Assembly: GCA_015501075.1 (NCBI GenBank)
Contig: JADNYJ010000127.1
Span: 1 to 64,000 of the forward strand
Source: Gymnopilus junonius
Lineage: Eukaryota > Basidiomycota > Agaricomycetes > Agaricales > Galerinaceae
Reading direction: 5' to 3'
Length of the DNA: 64,000 bases
Positions 11,788 through 24,151 of this stretch are shown here, one piece after another. Positions within the stretch are counted from its first letter, which is position 1; every line of letters begins with the position of its first letter. The position numbers and the translations under genes were made by a program. The notes under the pieces are model-generated. The model was not told where the DNA came from. It saw nothing but the letters and a program-made list of their open reading frames with translations, and ran no database searches.

Positions 11788-11999
11788 TTTGTCTGTCTAG
11801 CTGCAGTCAGCATCAGATTCATTTCAACGAGGCAAGCAGTGATCACTAATTACCTTGCACTTTGAAATCTTTTTCAAGTTGGAAAGGCACTAGAGAAGTT
11901 GGTGCTAAGTAAAGAGCGTTGCCCGTGGTGGATGTGGAACTCACCCTGAAACTGGGAGCTACGCTAGTGTCTGGAGAGACTGGAGAAAGACTTCCCCCC

Positions 12000-12006
12000 T
12001 TTTATA
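12000..12006 (-). promoter_or_regulatory. TATA box of the small secreted protein gene
   Basis: The minus strand reads TATAAAA followed by a G-run, about 215 bp before the start codon at 11787. The distance fits a 5' untranslated exon plus intron. Confidence 0.5.
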
Positions 12007-12009
12007 TCC

Positions 12010-12596
12010 AGGTTTCGAGCTAGGCTACATAAGAAAGTAGACAAGATTGGGTTCGTGCACGCAGCTGGGCAGATATCCATCTGATTCCGCACAGATAGTG
12101 TGCGTCCCATAGGTTGAACTAAAGCGCGGCTGTGAAGATCATCCGATCAGGAAGCCTACAAGAGTCGAGCGGAATGGACCACAACGAGGCCATTTGCGCG
12201 TTAGAGGGCCCGGGAACGGCAAGCCTGGAATGTAGTTGTGGCAGGAGGAACTCGAAGGACTAAGTAAGAACAAATGGCATTACGGTTCATACTTCATTGG
12301 AGGCTACCGCCACTATCCCGGCCTTGTCAAATTGTTCCTATGCGGCTTACACCAATAACAACTTTCTCTTGAACAATAGCGATTCCTTGGAGGTTGGTGC
12401 ACAGGGGTTCCTGCCAGATATGGGCAGACAAAACAAGGTTACGTAAAAACTCCGCAGCGGCAAAATAATCATGACTTTGCTCGGAAGCATATTTATGTTT
12501 TAAACCGCACAATTTTCCTGAAGAAGCCTCCCTCTTGAGCTTCGAATTGATTATGAACGGCCAAACTGTACAGTTCAGCTCTGTTACACTTTAGGT
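12010..12596. other. Intergenic between divergent genes, no gene recognised
   Basis: This separates the small secreted protein (-) from the F-box gene (+). Short frames only. No repeat or RNA gene seen. Confidence 0.55.
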
Positions 12597-12656
12597 CTGG
12601 CGCGTCGCGTGACATAAACGCGTGTTTAACGCGCTTGTCACGCGTTTTGACACGTC
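12597..12656. promoter_or_regulatory. ACGCGT/GTCGCGTGAC element cluster upstream of F-box gene
   Basis: ACGCGT occurs at 12618-12623 and 12640-12645 within a GC-rich patch that also holds GTCGCGTGAC and CACGTCAC. It lies about 125-170 bp before the start codon at 12769. The string TGTCACGCGT in it recurs upstream of the paralogous F-box gene, at about 60583-60591. Confidence 0.4.
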
Positions 12657-12768
12657 ACAATAGTCTCACAAGTATTTACCATCATTCCTACGCCCCTCGT
12701 TCTCGCCCACCCTAATAAATATTTGTTACAATCATTTTCGCACCTTCATAGCTTGACCTGCAACCACC

Positions 12769-15246
12769 ATGCAACGCCGTTCAGCACGTTTACCACAACA
12801 ACCGCCAAAAAACTTGGCTGAGGATGAGTTTTATCCCGAAGACGAAGAATTGGACAAGGAGGAGGAGGGTGGAGCCACTCCCGTTAAAAAGCCCCAAAAT
12901 AAGAAGCGAAAAACTCAAGACGGTAATGCTGACGGCCAACCCCAGCCCAAAAAACCGCGAGGTAAGCGTGGAATACTGAAAAGGATGGTCGAGATGCCGT
13001 TGGACCTGCTCTTTGAGGTATGTCCGTCTTGAGGTGTACAACTCATACATCTCTGAAAGGGCTGACCGCTGTCGAAACAGATATTTGGCCGTCTTGAACC
13101 AGTTGACTTGCTGCACTTGGCCCGCACAACAAAAGATCTCCGAGCCCTCCTCATGAATCGCTCCGCCTCATCTATCTGGAAAGCGGCAAGGGCAAATATT
13201 CCCGGGCTTCCCGAGTGCCCTCAAGACCTATCCGAACCTCAATATGCCGATTTACTTTTTGGCAAGAACTGCGAGGTATTGTCGTCAGCTTTTCTCAACA
13301 GGAAATGCTATCTAACTTCATCCTCTGTCAGATCTGTGACCGCAATGTTACCAGCAGCATGCATCATGTTTGGTCTGCTCGCCTTCGAATCTGCACGAAA
13401 TGCGTGGAACAATCTTCAAGGTGTGTATAAACCTCAATCTCATCGCAGCTTTCTCGATAATCTTCAAACATAGGTTCCAGCGAGAAGACTACCGCAGTTC
13501 TGCCCGCGGTTATCCCTCCCAATTGGAACCTCCTATTTTGACGATTATAGGCATGTTTTGCTTGAATTTGAAACTTGTCTGTCGATCTCACCGATTTTGC
13601 AAGGACGCCGTCGTGGTGCACTGTACTTCGATTCCGTAATAGATTCAACTTGGAAGGCGGAATATTCATCAGCGACAGACAAGAGCAAATGGTTGAAGGA
13701 CAAGCTGCAAGAAAGGAAAGCAATAGATGATGTATGTCTTGTTCTTCGATTGATGATACGCCTCCTTTCACACTGTCAACTTCTGTTCAGCATGCCAAAG
13801 CCTGCTCAATCTGGTTCCAAAAACTTCAAAAGCTGCGACAGCAAGAGAAAGAATCAATAATCGATGATCGCAAAGCTGCGTGAGTGGACATTATCTTGTT
13901 CATGTAAAATCCGAGAAAATTTACCTGGTTCTAGTGTTGTACGACATATAGAAAAGCTCGGCTGGGCGGACGAACTGTCCAAAATAGGGCCAGGAGATAT
14001 TAAGATCGAAGACAATCCTATAATTGTTAAAGCCTGCAAGAAAAATATTACGCAACAAGGTCAGTACCGGTACTATTTAAATTTTTATTAGATACATGAC
14101 ACAGCGTGCCACAGTTCTCTCCGACTTGGAGGAAACCTTGAATTCTCTCATGGAACAACGAAAGCAAGCTCGACTGGAACTACGTCGCAAAACTCTTTTG
14201 AAGCGACGTCTACGAGCGTTGCGGGATGTTTTACGAACCTACATATCAACTTTACCTGCGAACTCCCTGCATCCTAGCACTGGGGAGTTGTTCCGCATGC
14301 CTGACATTCGTGGCATGGTCTACGATGAGGAATCACACGAATCATTGGAGCCTGTGTTGGCAATGCTACCCCAATTAACTGTTCAATGGCAAGCAGACAT
14401 TAAGGGGCAGCTGCTTAGCCTCATTAAGACAGCCAGGCCGGACTATACATTCGACCCGGACACAGTATTTAACCTGGCTACAACGTTCTTCATCTGCTCG
14501 TCGTGTGGCTCATCGGTTTGTTTAAGGTACCCAGAAGTGCTCATGCATAAATGCGCAACCAACCTTGGCTATCAAAGTATTTCTGATCAGAATTCTGAAG
14601 CCTATTATTTGGGCGATGCCGTCAGCGAAATCTTCTGGAACGCTACCGGTCGTATAAAATACCAGCAAGAGTACGTCAAGTCAATGGCTGAAATCGTGCA
14701 GATGGCTGGCTTTGACCCAGCAACAACTTCAACTGCCGAAATGAATAGTGCGAACCCCATCTTTGAGTGTATCGGATGCAACGATGATTCTGTAGGTCGT
14801 GCAACGTTTTCGTGGCTTCAGGCGGTGTGTTTGTTCCTTGTTCCATATTTCTCAACTTGATAACGATTTTGAACTCTCTGATAATTAGGCTGTGCATAGC
14901 CAGGAGAGCCACTATACCAAAAAGTTGCAACTGGAATTAATGGAAGAAGAGCAAGCCGTAATCGTTAGACTCAGGTTGGAGGAGGAGATGGAAAGGTATA
15001 GAGCACGCAGTTATAATGGTATGGTCTGTGTCCATTGCAAGCGACCTGGCGGTGTTAGAGACCTCAAGGGTCATGTAAAGAAGGAGTATGTCTTCATTTC
15101 TTTCCTTCTCCTGTGTTTCATTGACTTCTGCTTTTTTCAGACATGGAAAATCCAAAGTCACAAAGGAGGATATCATACCATCGATTGACTTCAAGTCCGA
15201 AGTATCTTCCTTCCGCTTGTGGCCACCCAGGGACGATGATGAGTAG
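12769..15246 (+). CDS. F-box protein with Cys-motif and C-terminal zinc-finger-like end
   Basis: ATG 12769 opens a basic, Lys/Pro-rich N-terminus (about 80 residues, nuclear type). The F-box follows: MPLDLLFE, then after an intron starting at 13018 IFGRLEPVDLLHLARTTKDLR. A Cys-containing linker comes next (CEICDRNV...RLRICTKC, joined across an intron from 13276). The middle is alpha-helical and charged (RKQARLELRRKTLLKRRLRALRDVL). The end has CVHCKRPGGVRDLKGHVKKEH, a C2H2-like finger. The stop is TAG 15244-15246. At least seven introns are read. One frame break in the T-run near 13536-13539 must be bridged. An F-box protein would link a substrate to an SCF ubiquitin ligase. A decayed paralogue with the same intron positions lies at 59.2-60.2 kb. 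Confidence 0.75.
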
Positions 15247-15594
15247 CGATCTGTTCCATTGAGTACTTTTAGGAGATTTTCAATTACTCCGACTCGCGTC
15301 GCACGTATAACGCTCAGAATCTTTAGTATTGTTATGATTGTGTTCGTAAAGTACGACGCGATCGGAAATAAATGTTACTCAACTTACTACGTACCTACTG
15401 CAATTACAATTGGCCCTTGACTACCACATAATTAGTGCGCACGAAATTGACTACCGTATATTCCGCCCAAAGGTAGGACAGCCGTTTGGGTCGTATGTCC
15501 GGGCATTTCACTCTTGCTTTCGGTTCAGGATTACGTACAGAGAAAGTTATCGGGATCGGACTCTAACAATTTCTTTACCAGATGAGCAGCCGCC
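15247..15594. other. Intergenic between convergent genes
   Basis: The 3' flanks of the F-box gene (+) and the hypothetical gene (-) meet here. Nothing coding seen. Confidence 0.6.
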
Positions 15595-17260
15595 CTAACG
15601 TCTACATTCTTCTCGAGCTTTGAGACCTTGGATTTCAAATTTCGGACGTCGAACAGAATCTTCAACGTAAGAGAAGGCTAAGTGGGGGTACGAGTAGAAG
15701 TTATAAAAATCGGCTGCATTCAAATAAGATAGAAAAATATCCACAGCCACAACAGCATTTAACTCCTCGCTCTGCTCCATTTCATAGAATTCAACGAAAA
15801 CTCCAACCGCTTTCCTGAGTGCTGACGCGGCTTTCTGTGGGAACTGGGTTGGCAACTAGAGAACTGACTTTGAAATGCAAGAAGATATACATACCAGATC
15901 GATAGGATACTGTGGACCATCGAAAGCCTTGAAAAACGTTTCAGTCCAGAAATGCCTGGGATTAAAAAAAGATAATTACAATGATCTAAACGAGCTCCAT
16001 ACGCGTCTGCCCGCCGGGTAATGATTTCAAGTAAGCCAATGTCTCTAGTCACTATAAGCCAACCCATCGTTCTGGACAAATCTAGTCTGGCTGTCATCAC
16101 TGCGTTACTGTCTTTGCCACAGGGAACGTTTGGAGGTAACGGGTTATGTATGCCACAGAAGCTAAAGTGAGATAAGCTCCAACAACAGGAGTTTTTCTTT
16201 TCATTCCGTCAATCGTTTTGGGTGGTTCGTACTTAAAAGTCCGGGTGTGTGCGATACTGAAGTACTTTCACAGAGATCGTAAGACGATTTCAAATTTCTG
16301 CTTGACTCTGTGGTAAACGAAAGCCGTAAGCTAAATGTCAGAAAGGATAAATAAGTAAAACGGACATACTCTGGTATAGGACCCGGTGAGATATCAAGGA
16401 CTTCCTTAAACACGTCAAGCGCGACTTTCCGTGAGAGGGGATCCTCCAGAAGAGGTGAGATAGTGTCGACTGGAAGGTCTTCCTTTGCTTCGTCGATACT
16501 CCAACGCCAGAAAAGTGGATCCGGGTCATAGGAACTATTAGCGCGAGGGTATAGAATTGATAAACAGTCCTCGTAATTAAAGTTGTATTCCTTGGCGTCG
16601 CCATCTTCGGTCTCCGTAAAACTTCGTCGCTGCCTTCATCTTCCTCCTTGTCCATAGAAACGTCGCTTGAATCGTCATCGAACAGACTATCAGGCTCTGT
16701 GGTCGAGGCTTCGATAGCGCAGGAAATGTTCATTGCACACCAATCGGAAATGTCGTTAAATATGAGAGGCACTGGTTCTCGAGCCGAGAGGAGAATATGA
16801 ACACGATCCACGGAAATTTTGTCTAGGTCTTTCAGCCAATCTGGGTCGCTTTCCTTTCTCTCGTACGAAGGCACTTGGTCAAAGTGTAGGCTAATCTGAG
16901 CACCTGCTGGACGTAGTTGATCTCCTGTGAGCTAACGTATGTGCGTTCAACCACGTTCGGTCACCGGGCTTCCTTTCATAAGGCGTGGAAAGGTAGTGGG
17001 GAGGATCTTCGTCAAAAATCTGATGTTCAGGAGGAGTGGTAATACCTTGATCTATGTAGACGGCAATGGCATGAAATACATCCTCGGCAAGAGACCCAAA
17101 GTGTGGCATGTTTCTCCCATAGATGTAGTTATTCGAGGAAATCCATCCCTCTGGACCATTGACCCAATTTAAGGCTACCAGAAGAAAGAAGCCTTTGTTG
17201 ACAATTCTGTTTGAGGGTTTGAAAGAAATCTGACAAAGCAATGGTTTCCAAGAGGATCGT
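15595..17260 (-). CDS. Hypothetical multi-exon protein
   Basis: Reverse-strand exons join into a plausible protein, but no family is recognised. From the 5' side: an exon at about 17241-16980 (SSNNYIYGRNMPHFGSLAED), a 40-bp intron giving ERKPGDQLRPAGAQISLHFD, a long exon with acidic stretch (SLFDDDSSDVSMDKEEDEGS), then NYEDCLSILYPRANSSYDPDP to LDISPGPIPE. Further exons carry VMTARLDLSRTMGWLIVTRD, HFWTETFFKAFDGPQYPID and the last exon ending at TAG 15595-15597 (LKAREECRR). One frame break in the A/T run near 16621-16626 must be bridged. The start codon is uncertain: the first clear exon lacks an ATG, so the true start lies upstream in another exon or is affected by errors. Similar unnamed proteins are common in agaricomycetes. 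Confidence 0.55.
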
Positions 17261-17269
17261 GAACATCGT

Positions 17270-17740
17270 TGACGCTACATGAAAACCAGGTTTCCACGTT
17301 CACAGGGAGAGAAATCCTCGTCGTGCTGTAAATCAACTGCTACACCGTTGTATAATTCATGTGTGCGCATGCACGAAAACAAGAGACGTCTCTCTTCCGA
17401 TGGCCTGACAACAAAATAACAAAGGAGTACAGATTAAGGGGTGCAGTGGCTGCAGGTAAAATTCGTGTACCTAGTTCACCTTTCGGCAGAAACACGGAAA
17501 GCATTGTTCGTCGTTCGAATGTAGTTCAAAGTTCAAACTGAAAGTCCTGAATGGTTGGATGATGGAGAAAGTCCCGTGACATGACGAGGGAACGGATCAA
17601 TTACATGCACAGCCACTGCCATCGGAGCTTGGCCATCCACCAAGAGCAGTGCGGCATGACAACTATAGGCTACGATGGGCCGATGGCTTATAAGGCGCTG
17701 CGCCTCTCTTATCTTCCTACCACAATATTATCCCTATATT
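17270..17740. other. Intergenic between divergent genes
   Basis: Contains the likely promoters of the hypothetical gene (-) and the spartin-like gene (+). It may also hold the missing first exon of the minus-strand gene, for example from an ATG near 17504 on the minus strand (MLSVFLPK). Confidence 0.4.
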
Positions 17741-17747
17741 ATTTCTC

Positions 17748-19434
17748 ATGCTCGACATTCCAGAGGCTTACCTGCTCATTAGCTTGCCCAATGCGACACT
17801 GACGCCTTCAGGATCCAACACTGAGATGGGCGATCTCAAACTGGAATGTGTCAGTGTTCCAACTCCAGACTCCAAGGAATCTCAGGATCGTAATGTCTAC
17901 CTCATCTTGCGCGTGAATGCAACAGAGATGCCTGTTGATCCTACTACGGTCGTTAGGCGCTCTGAGAATACTGGATTCAGGACGTACTCGTTTACAGGCA
18001 CTCAAGTCCATCCAATAGACTTGATTGTGAAAGTTGAGGCTCCAAACTCAAACAATGAAGTTTTGGATAAACTGGAGGCATTTGAAAATATTCTAGCACA
18101 ATACGTGGCAGAGTACCATGATCTCTCGTCGCCCATCCCGCCAATAGTTGCCAGGCAGCCCACCACGGTGGGTGTTGTGCCGGCGACAGAGATCTCCGTG
18201 GTCGTCTCGTGATGATCAACGACGACACAGGAGAAGTCGTTGGAGAAGTCGAAGATAGGTTCAGGATCAAGGAGGACCCAGTTATGCACGAGATGGGGCA
18301 CGAGAATGATCCCGTTATCATTGAAGTCCCGGAAGAGTCTACTAGACAAGCAGATGCTAATGCCCTTGAGGCGTTTGCAAGGATTGTCCCTCCTGAGCAA
18401 AGAAACTGGATAACTTCCTCTGCAAGTGTCGTCAGGTGTGTTATTCTGAATCATTTCTATGATCCCAACTTGCTAAGTGGTATTCGTCTGTCGATCTAGC
18501 CATGCTATATCTATGACCACCAATCTCCTCCTCACAACCATAACGTCCGCCTCCTCATTCTACATCTCCCATTCTACCCCATCTCCACACCACTCAAACG
18601 CACCATCGGCCAGTACAACTCCCTCTGCGAGTAAGAGTGCCTCACCTGTCCCGCCTCCTCTCCCTCCTCGTGCCTCGTCTTCCTGACATCAGAGAAAACA
18701 CGCAAGGGCTTCGCTACAGTACATGCTATGAGCGGAGAAGCTGTCAAAATATCTACTAAGACCATCGGGCTGATTGATAAAATGATTCGTCGGGCTATGG
18801 GTTCCAAAACAACCGGACGAGCTACTTTGCGAGAGGTGTCCCTGCTTCTGGTCCGGCTTCTTCATTGGCCCCAAACGGACCTACGCCCCCGCCACTTCCT
18901 CCACGTACCCCTTCGCCTTCTCGATCCTCTATTGCGCCTCCTCCTTATACCCCTGGCGACGAGAAACTATCATATCTAGGCGACCAAAAATCTTCCCTTT
19001 CCCCTCGCCAGCTAGCTTCACCTGCACCCACCACCGGGGCGGCACCTCCTCTCCCGCCTCGTTCTGGCACAGCAAACAAAAGTTATCCTGTTCCTACTTC
19101 AGCTTCCGGTCCACCATCCCTCCCACCACGCCTTAAGACTCGAGACCACCTCCTCATCTCCGCTGACCTCATTCTAAGCACCGTCGACGACTCCCTTCGC
19201 AAAGTGCTCGACGTATCCTCAGAGCAAGTAGGCAGAGTCGTGCAGCACAAGTACGGCTCCGAGGCTGCACAGACTTCTATGCTTATGACTGGGACAGCAA
19301 GGAATGTTGGGTTGGTGTATATCGATATGAGGGGCATAGGACGGAGGGCGCTGTTGAGGAGGGCCGGGAAGGAGTTTGTCAAGGCTAGGTTTACGAATAA
19401 GGCGCCGGAACCGCAGGCTCAAGGACAGCAGTAG
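17748..19434 (+). CDS. Spartin/senescence-domain protein
   Basis: The protein shows the senescence/spartin-associated domain, found in plant ERD7-type and animal spartin (SPG20) proteins that bind lipid droplets and membranes. The N-terminal part carries MLDIPEAYLLISLPNATLTPSG. Then come DLRGRLVMINDDTGEVVGEV and HENDPVIIEVPEE (about 18191-18340), the best match to the family core, followed after an intron from 18435 by a Pro/Ser-rich spacer. The C-terminal senescence region has GFATVHAMSGEAVKISTKTIG and IDKMIRRAMG, a second Pro-rich spacer, and then STVDDSLRKVLDVSSEQVGR and GTARNVGLVYIDMRGIGRRALLRRAG. The stop is TAG 19432-19434. Three frame breaks, each explained by one missing base, lie near 18190, 18671-18676 and 18833-18836. 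The start is ATG 17748, where the stretch before it has no better in-frame ATG. Confidence 0.8.
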
Positions 19435-19665
19435 CAGAAGTACAGGCTGAGCAAGCTGAATGATTTATTACATTAATATGTAAATGCCTTACCATTCCTC
19501 TTCAAATGCAACCTCCTGTAAGAATTACCTTCTCCTTCCTTTCAACCTCTCAAGGTTGGTCGTTCACTGGGCTATATGTCAGTACTTTAGAAACAGGTAT
19601 TCCATGTACAGTCAAGAAATTATGTAATAGTAGTACGGTACATTAAATAGTCCGTTGTAACTCGT

Positions 19666-22391
19666 TCATAAGGCATCAAAGTTGATATGATGCGATATTT
19701 TTCTTCTCTCTAACTCATCTTCTCTCTGAAAGAAACAAATAAAAAAGAGGATGTCAGTGACAAGAACCAGCGATAAAATAAAATAAGTTCGAAAAATGCG
19801 CACCTTCTCATTCAAATGCAGCACAAACACAATAATTGCCAAAATAATCATACCCACCACCACCGTGACCGTTACCCAAGGAATCCACTCTCCAGGCCTC
19901 AAGAACAGTTCCCGCTTCCAGTCTTGACCTTCATTTGTAGACGGAAAGATGACGACCTTGGAATTCGGAATGACACCTTCCATGTTGATGTAGTGTTCTG
20001 CAGTGTGAAGAGTCGAGCCCACGAAAAGGTTCTCAATGTAGTTGTTCGTTCTGCCTAGCCCGAAGAAGGAATAGGGCGTTTGTAAGGAGTGATAGGATGT
20101 TTGAGGAAGTTGTCCGACTACGCAAAAGGGTGAAAAATGCACGTTCAAACAAGTTAGATTTGACTAGTCAAGATCAAACTTTACCTTGCGCAGCAGAACG
20201 ACGGCCAGCGGTGTCCAAGACGGTATATTTGTAGCTTGCTCCCGAGTAGCTCACACCAAATGGCTTTGTGGGGATCAATCAGAAACAAATTGAACATATA
20301 GCAGAGTCAACCTTACATGGTACTTTTCTGAGCCATTTGGACCGTAGCACCACCCATTATCACAGGCACCATTGAGGACTAAGTGATCGTCAGTCGACTT
20401 GAGATGCTAACCAAACCAGGGCTACGAACCAATAGCCTTGAGGAAGAATGCATCGTAGTAAAAGTTGTTTTGGATAAACAAGAAGTTGCCTTGATCTGCT
20501 TTCCCAGTGCGTTGCACCATGATATCCAAGGTACCCTGAATCCTCCAAATTAAGCCTTTTGTATGATGCAGCAGAAAAACCCGAAAACCAACATCTTCAT
20601 CCATATCAACAAAGCTCAATGACCGAGCGTCCTTCACATCTTGAAGAGATTCCACACCCTTTTGTGCAAGGCTCCAACCGCGCGATCCAGAACCATCCTT
20701 TCCGCATCCCGCGACGCCATGGGCACAAGAAACGGAATACACCAAATTCGGAACTTGGTCTGAACCAGAAACAGTTATAGCAAGGAGGTCAGGGAATCCG
20801 TCTAGGTTGGCATCCCCGAGCTTAAGCTGAACAGGTAAGGAAGGGGTGTACGTGGTGTCGAGCACCAGGAGTGACGATGCCGATGGGAATAGTGACGAAA
20901 CGGGGAATTTCACGAAAGCCTATCAGAGGTCGTCAGCACTTCAGGAGAACGGTATAGGTGACTGCGTACCTGATTGTCTGTATTATCAGAAAGGTCGAAC
21001 TTGAAATTTGGATCGGCAGTGCAAAGGTCTTCGGGTTTTCTGCAGATACGAATGCCCTTCCTTAGACCAGAATCAGTTGGGGAAGAACATAATGGCAGTT
21101 GTTGATTGTAAGCAATGTTGATATAGCAGTCAGTCCCAACACCTGTGGATGATGATACTCGGGAACAGGTTGGGAAGATCATGTCAATAGTGCCGTCACG
21201 GTCTGCAAAAAGGAATATAGTAAGCTTTTATCGGAGAGAAGGTGGAATGCTTTACTAAGATCAGCAAACGAGATAGACTGTGTGCCAGATGGTAGAGCGC
21301 CTGTCTGCGAGAGGAAGAACCCCTCATCTTTGGCGTTTATCCAGATTTGATAGGTCTTTCCACCCCTGCCATCATCGCACACAAGGAACACGTCTGTTCA
21401 GATTGTAAGAATATACCTCCAGAATAACGATGCTATGTCAATCTTACCTGCTAGGCAGTCTCCGTCTAGATCAACCACAGCGTTACTGTGAGGATTCGCG
21501 ATTGCGCATTGTTGACCTTTGAACGGAGCATCTTGGCTGCATGAAGAACATTATTACAGGCACAAATCGAAGAGAAACAAGGACCCGCATTTTAAATAAT
21601 CGTGCACTTGACAACGACGCATTCCAGACGTTTTGCCAGATTTGATAAATGGAATCTGACGAGCCTGTTGAAGTCGGTGTAATTCCCAGCAGGTCTATCT
21701 TCAAGTCTCCGTCAACATCAATGGGTATAGGTTGAGGAAGCGTAGAAGGAGGGAGGGTTAAGGGGTTGTTGGTATCTGGATGACGTTTCAGATCTACGAA
21801 GAGTAAAATAAACGTAAAAAAAGGACACACCGAAGCCATTTCCTGGTAGTGAGGGGTATAATGTCAAGTCTAACTGGTTATTCGTCTGACTTTGGCTCAT
21901 GACTAGCAGGTCGAGCTTTCCAGAATGCGTGAAATCCCCCGGTACTACGTTGTAGATTTTTCTGGGATGTTTAAATGTCCCTGAATCTTCGAAGATAAAA
22001 TCCTCTACAAAATGCCATGAGATTCTTTATGATATCCTATAAGATGCGTTACATATACCGTGGTTCCAGTGGTGTACGGTAAAGGTTTGTTGGTCAGAAC
22101 CCAAAACGAGGACATCCAATCTTCAACGATGCCATTGATGTCATTGTTTCCAATTCATAGAACAAGAACAATAAAAGCGTACAGCTGGTCACCGTCAAAG
22201 TCCCCAAATGCTACCACTCTTCCGTCCCCACTCAGTCCCAATGAACCCGCAGCCATCAACGAGTTTCCAGTAAAGCGTTTCTTCGGAAATGGCCATAATG
22301 CAAGTGCAGGTACGAAATAGCAGGCTAAGCCAAAGGTCACAATAAACATATTTGTAAACTTCCGCCGACGTCCTGGTCGTCTGAAGTGCAT
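19666..22391 (-). CDS. FG-GAP/integrin-alpha-like membrane protein (ITFG1/TIP family)
   Basis: A type I membrane protein starts at ATG 22391 with a signal anchor or peptide (FIVTFGLACYFVPALALWPF). Many Asp-rich FG-GAP-like repeats follow, with calcium-loop motifs such as FGDFDGDQ, IDVDGDLKIDLLG, VDLDGDCLADVFLV, DRDGTIDMIFPTC, GDANLDGFPDLLAI and DMDEDGTLDIMVQ (joined by an intron). These would fold as a beta-propeller outside the cytosol. Near the C-terminus, after LFLRPGEWIPW, a single membrane helix (VTVTVVVGMIILAIIVFVLHL) and a short basic tail end at TGA 19666-19668. This is the layout of T-cell immunomodulatory protein (TIP/ITFG1). More than ten short introns are present and no frame breaks were noticed. 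Its role in fungi is not established. Confidence 0.85.
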
Positions 22392-23065
22392 AGTTGAGAA
22401 GCAGAGTTGTCACGCTGAACTCAGTCGTAAGTGACGTCCCTGCGTCGTTTGTTTGGTTTCAAGGACCTCCATTCAACTCCAAGTGGCTGTAGGGCCATTT
22501 CGGATTCAAGCGGCTTAGGGATCCTTCCGAAGGAGTGAACAAGTCTTCGACTTCTCTCTTGAACCACTACCACATGTTACAACGATGCAGATCATCGTAT
22601 TCCTGCTTCTTCATTCTAACTTGGTCTCTTACTCCCTTCGTCGGTCAATTTACCCCGACATTCTTGTTAGCACATCATGCTTCGAGAACCCAACGAGGAA
22701 CCGTTAAAGGGACACTGCTGACATCTCTGCGTCATTGAATATCGGCTTGAGGAACTTCCTATGATTTATATCAAACTTTCTAGTCATGAGGACTTTTTCG
22801 TTTCTTCATCTACTTCTCGGAACATTCAAACTCAGAGGAAGCTGCTATCTTTTATACATTTTACTGCTTGGGTACCACGTTTGATTTTGATTTCGACCCA
22901 AGTCTCTTCTTCGAAGCGATATTTCAGTCAAGTTCTGATCGGCATTCTCGACAAATATGGGCACCTCTTTTGGCCAAGGGTGTCTCTTTCCGAGTCCTCG
23001 ACCATGGGACCTATGCTGCCTGACAGGTTGCTTCATCCTCGGCTTGTCTTTTTCATATCTTCAGG
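22392..23065. other. Intergenic, promoter region of cerato-platanin
   Basis: No gene recognised. The region separates the divergent ITFG1-like (-) and cerato-platanin (+) genes. Confidence 0.55.
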
Positions 23066-23072
23066 TATAAAA
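23066..23072 (+). promoter_or_regulatory. TATA box of cerato-platanin gene
   Basis: TATAAAA lies about 90 bp before the start codon at 23159, a usual spacing for a highly expressed secreted fungal protein with a short leader. Confidence 0.6.
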
Positions 23073-23149
23073 GAGGACTGTATATCTGATGTTGAGTATC
23101 GCTACACCTCACCATAAACCTTCCCCAAGCAAGCATTCCACTTTCTTTG

Positions 23150-23581
23150 ATGATCACTATGAAATTCTTCGCTCTTGCTGCCCTCTTCCCGGCGTTCGCC
23201 TCTGGCCTCACGGTCAGCTTCGACACCGCCTACGACAATAAGGCGGGGTCCCTTGACACTGTCGCATGCTCCAACGGCTCCAACGGCCTTGAAAACCGCG
23301 GCTTTTCAACCTTTGGATCCTTGCCAAATTTCCCAAACATCGGCGGCGCCCCCGCTATCACTGGCTTCAACTCAGTAAATTGCGGCACTTGTTGGAACCT
23401 TACTTTCGTTAATAGCCAAGGAGTCTCAAAGAGCATCAACATTTTGGCTATTGATGTCGCTACTCCGAACTTCAACATTGCGGAGGAGGCGATGAATACT
23501 CTCACTAATGGGCAGGCTGTTCAGCTCGGAAGAGTGCCCATCACTGCTTCGCAAGTGAGCGCATCACTTTGTGGACTGTAA
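23150..23581 (+). CDS. Cerato-platanin family secreted protein
   Basis: A single-exon protein of about 140 residues. ATG 23159 gives a clean signal peptide (MKFFALAALFPAFASG); ATG 23150 adds three residues and is also possible. The mature protein begins LTVSFDTAYDNKAGSLDTVACSNG, the family N-terminal signature, and has four cysteines placed as in cerato-platanins (VACSNG, NCGTCW, SLCGL), which form two disulphides of a double-psi beta-barrel. The C-terminal ITASQVSASLCGL is also typical. These proteins are secreted or wall-bound, bind chitin oligomers, resemble expansins in fold, and act in hyphal growth and host recognition. The stop is TAA at 23579-23581. A TATA box precedes it. Confidence 0.95.
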   Translation: MITMKFFALAALFPAFASGLTVSFDTAYDNKAGSLDTVACSNGSNGLENRGFSTFGSLPNFPNIGGAPAITGFNSVNCGTCWNLTFVNSQGVSKSINILAIDVATPNFNIAEEAMNTLTNGQAVQLGRVPITASQVSASLCGL

Positions 23582-24151
23582 AGTAAGGTAGATTAGCCGT
23601 GTTTGATTATCAGGTCATCCTCTGAATTACTGCCATTCCAGATGACTTCTTTACTCCAAGACGGACTCTAGTATTGTGAAGATGGACAACCAATTCTTGT
23701 ATAACGTTTGGACACTGCATTATCTCGGACTCTACTCTTCATTCGCGTAATTGCATTGAAGGATTTGGCATAGACATTGGTTACGCTTTCGTATCTTTTT
23801 CCTCCACAAGTTTGGTAGTATGACATCCTCCGTATTTGAAAAAAGAACGTGCGTTGACAGCCCAGGATGTTTACTTCGCAATGTCATAGTATGATGTCTC
23901 TTCTATTCCCGAGGTAGAACACATGGATTCATATGAAAACTGGAAGGTGAAACTTTTTCACAAGATCGGATAGGAATGCATTTTGAAGGTCATGACAATA
24001 GGCGAGTGAGTTCCAATATCCATAGAATGAATGAATAAGGTTAGGTGGTAAGGTATATTCTATAGGTTTGAGATGGGGTGGTTACATTACTTTGCAAGGG
24101 ACTCCCTAGTCGTACTCTGTATCGTAATCGAAGCAAGCATCACGACGAGAT
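23582..24151. other. Intergenic between convergent genes
   Basis: This holds the 3' flanks of cerato-platanin (+) and COX17 (-). No coding signal seen. Confidence 0.6.
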
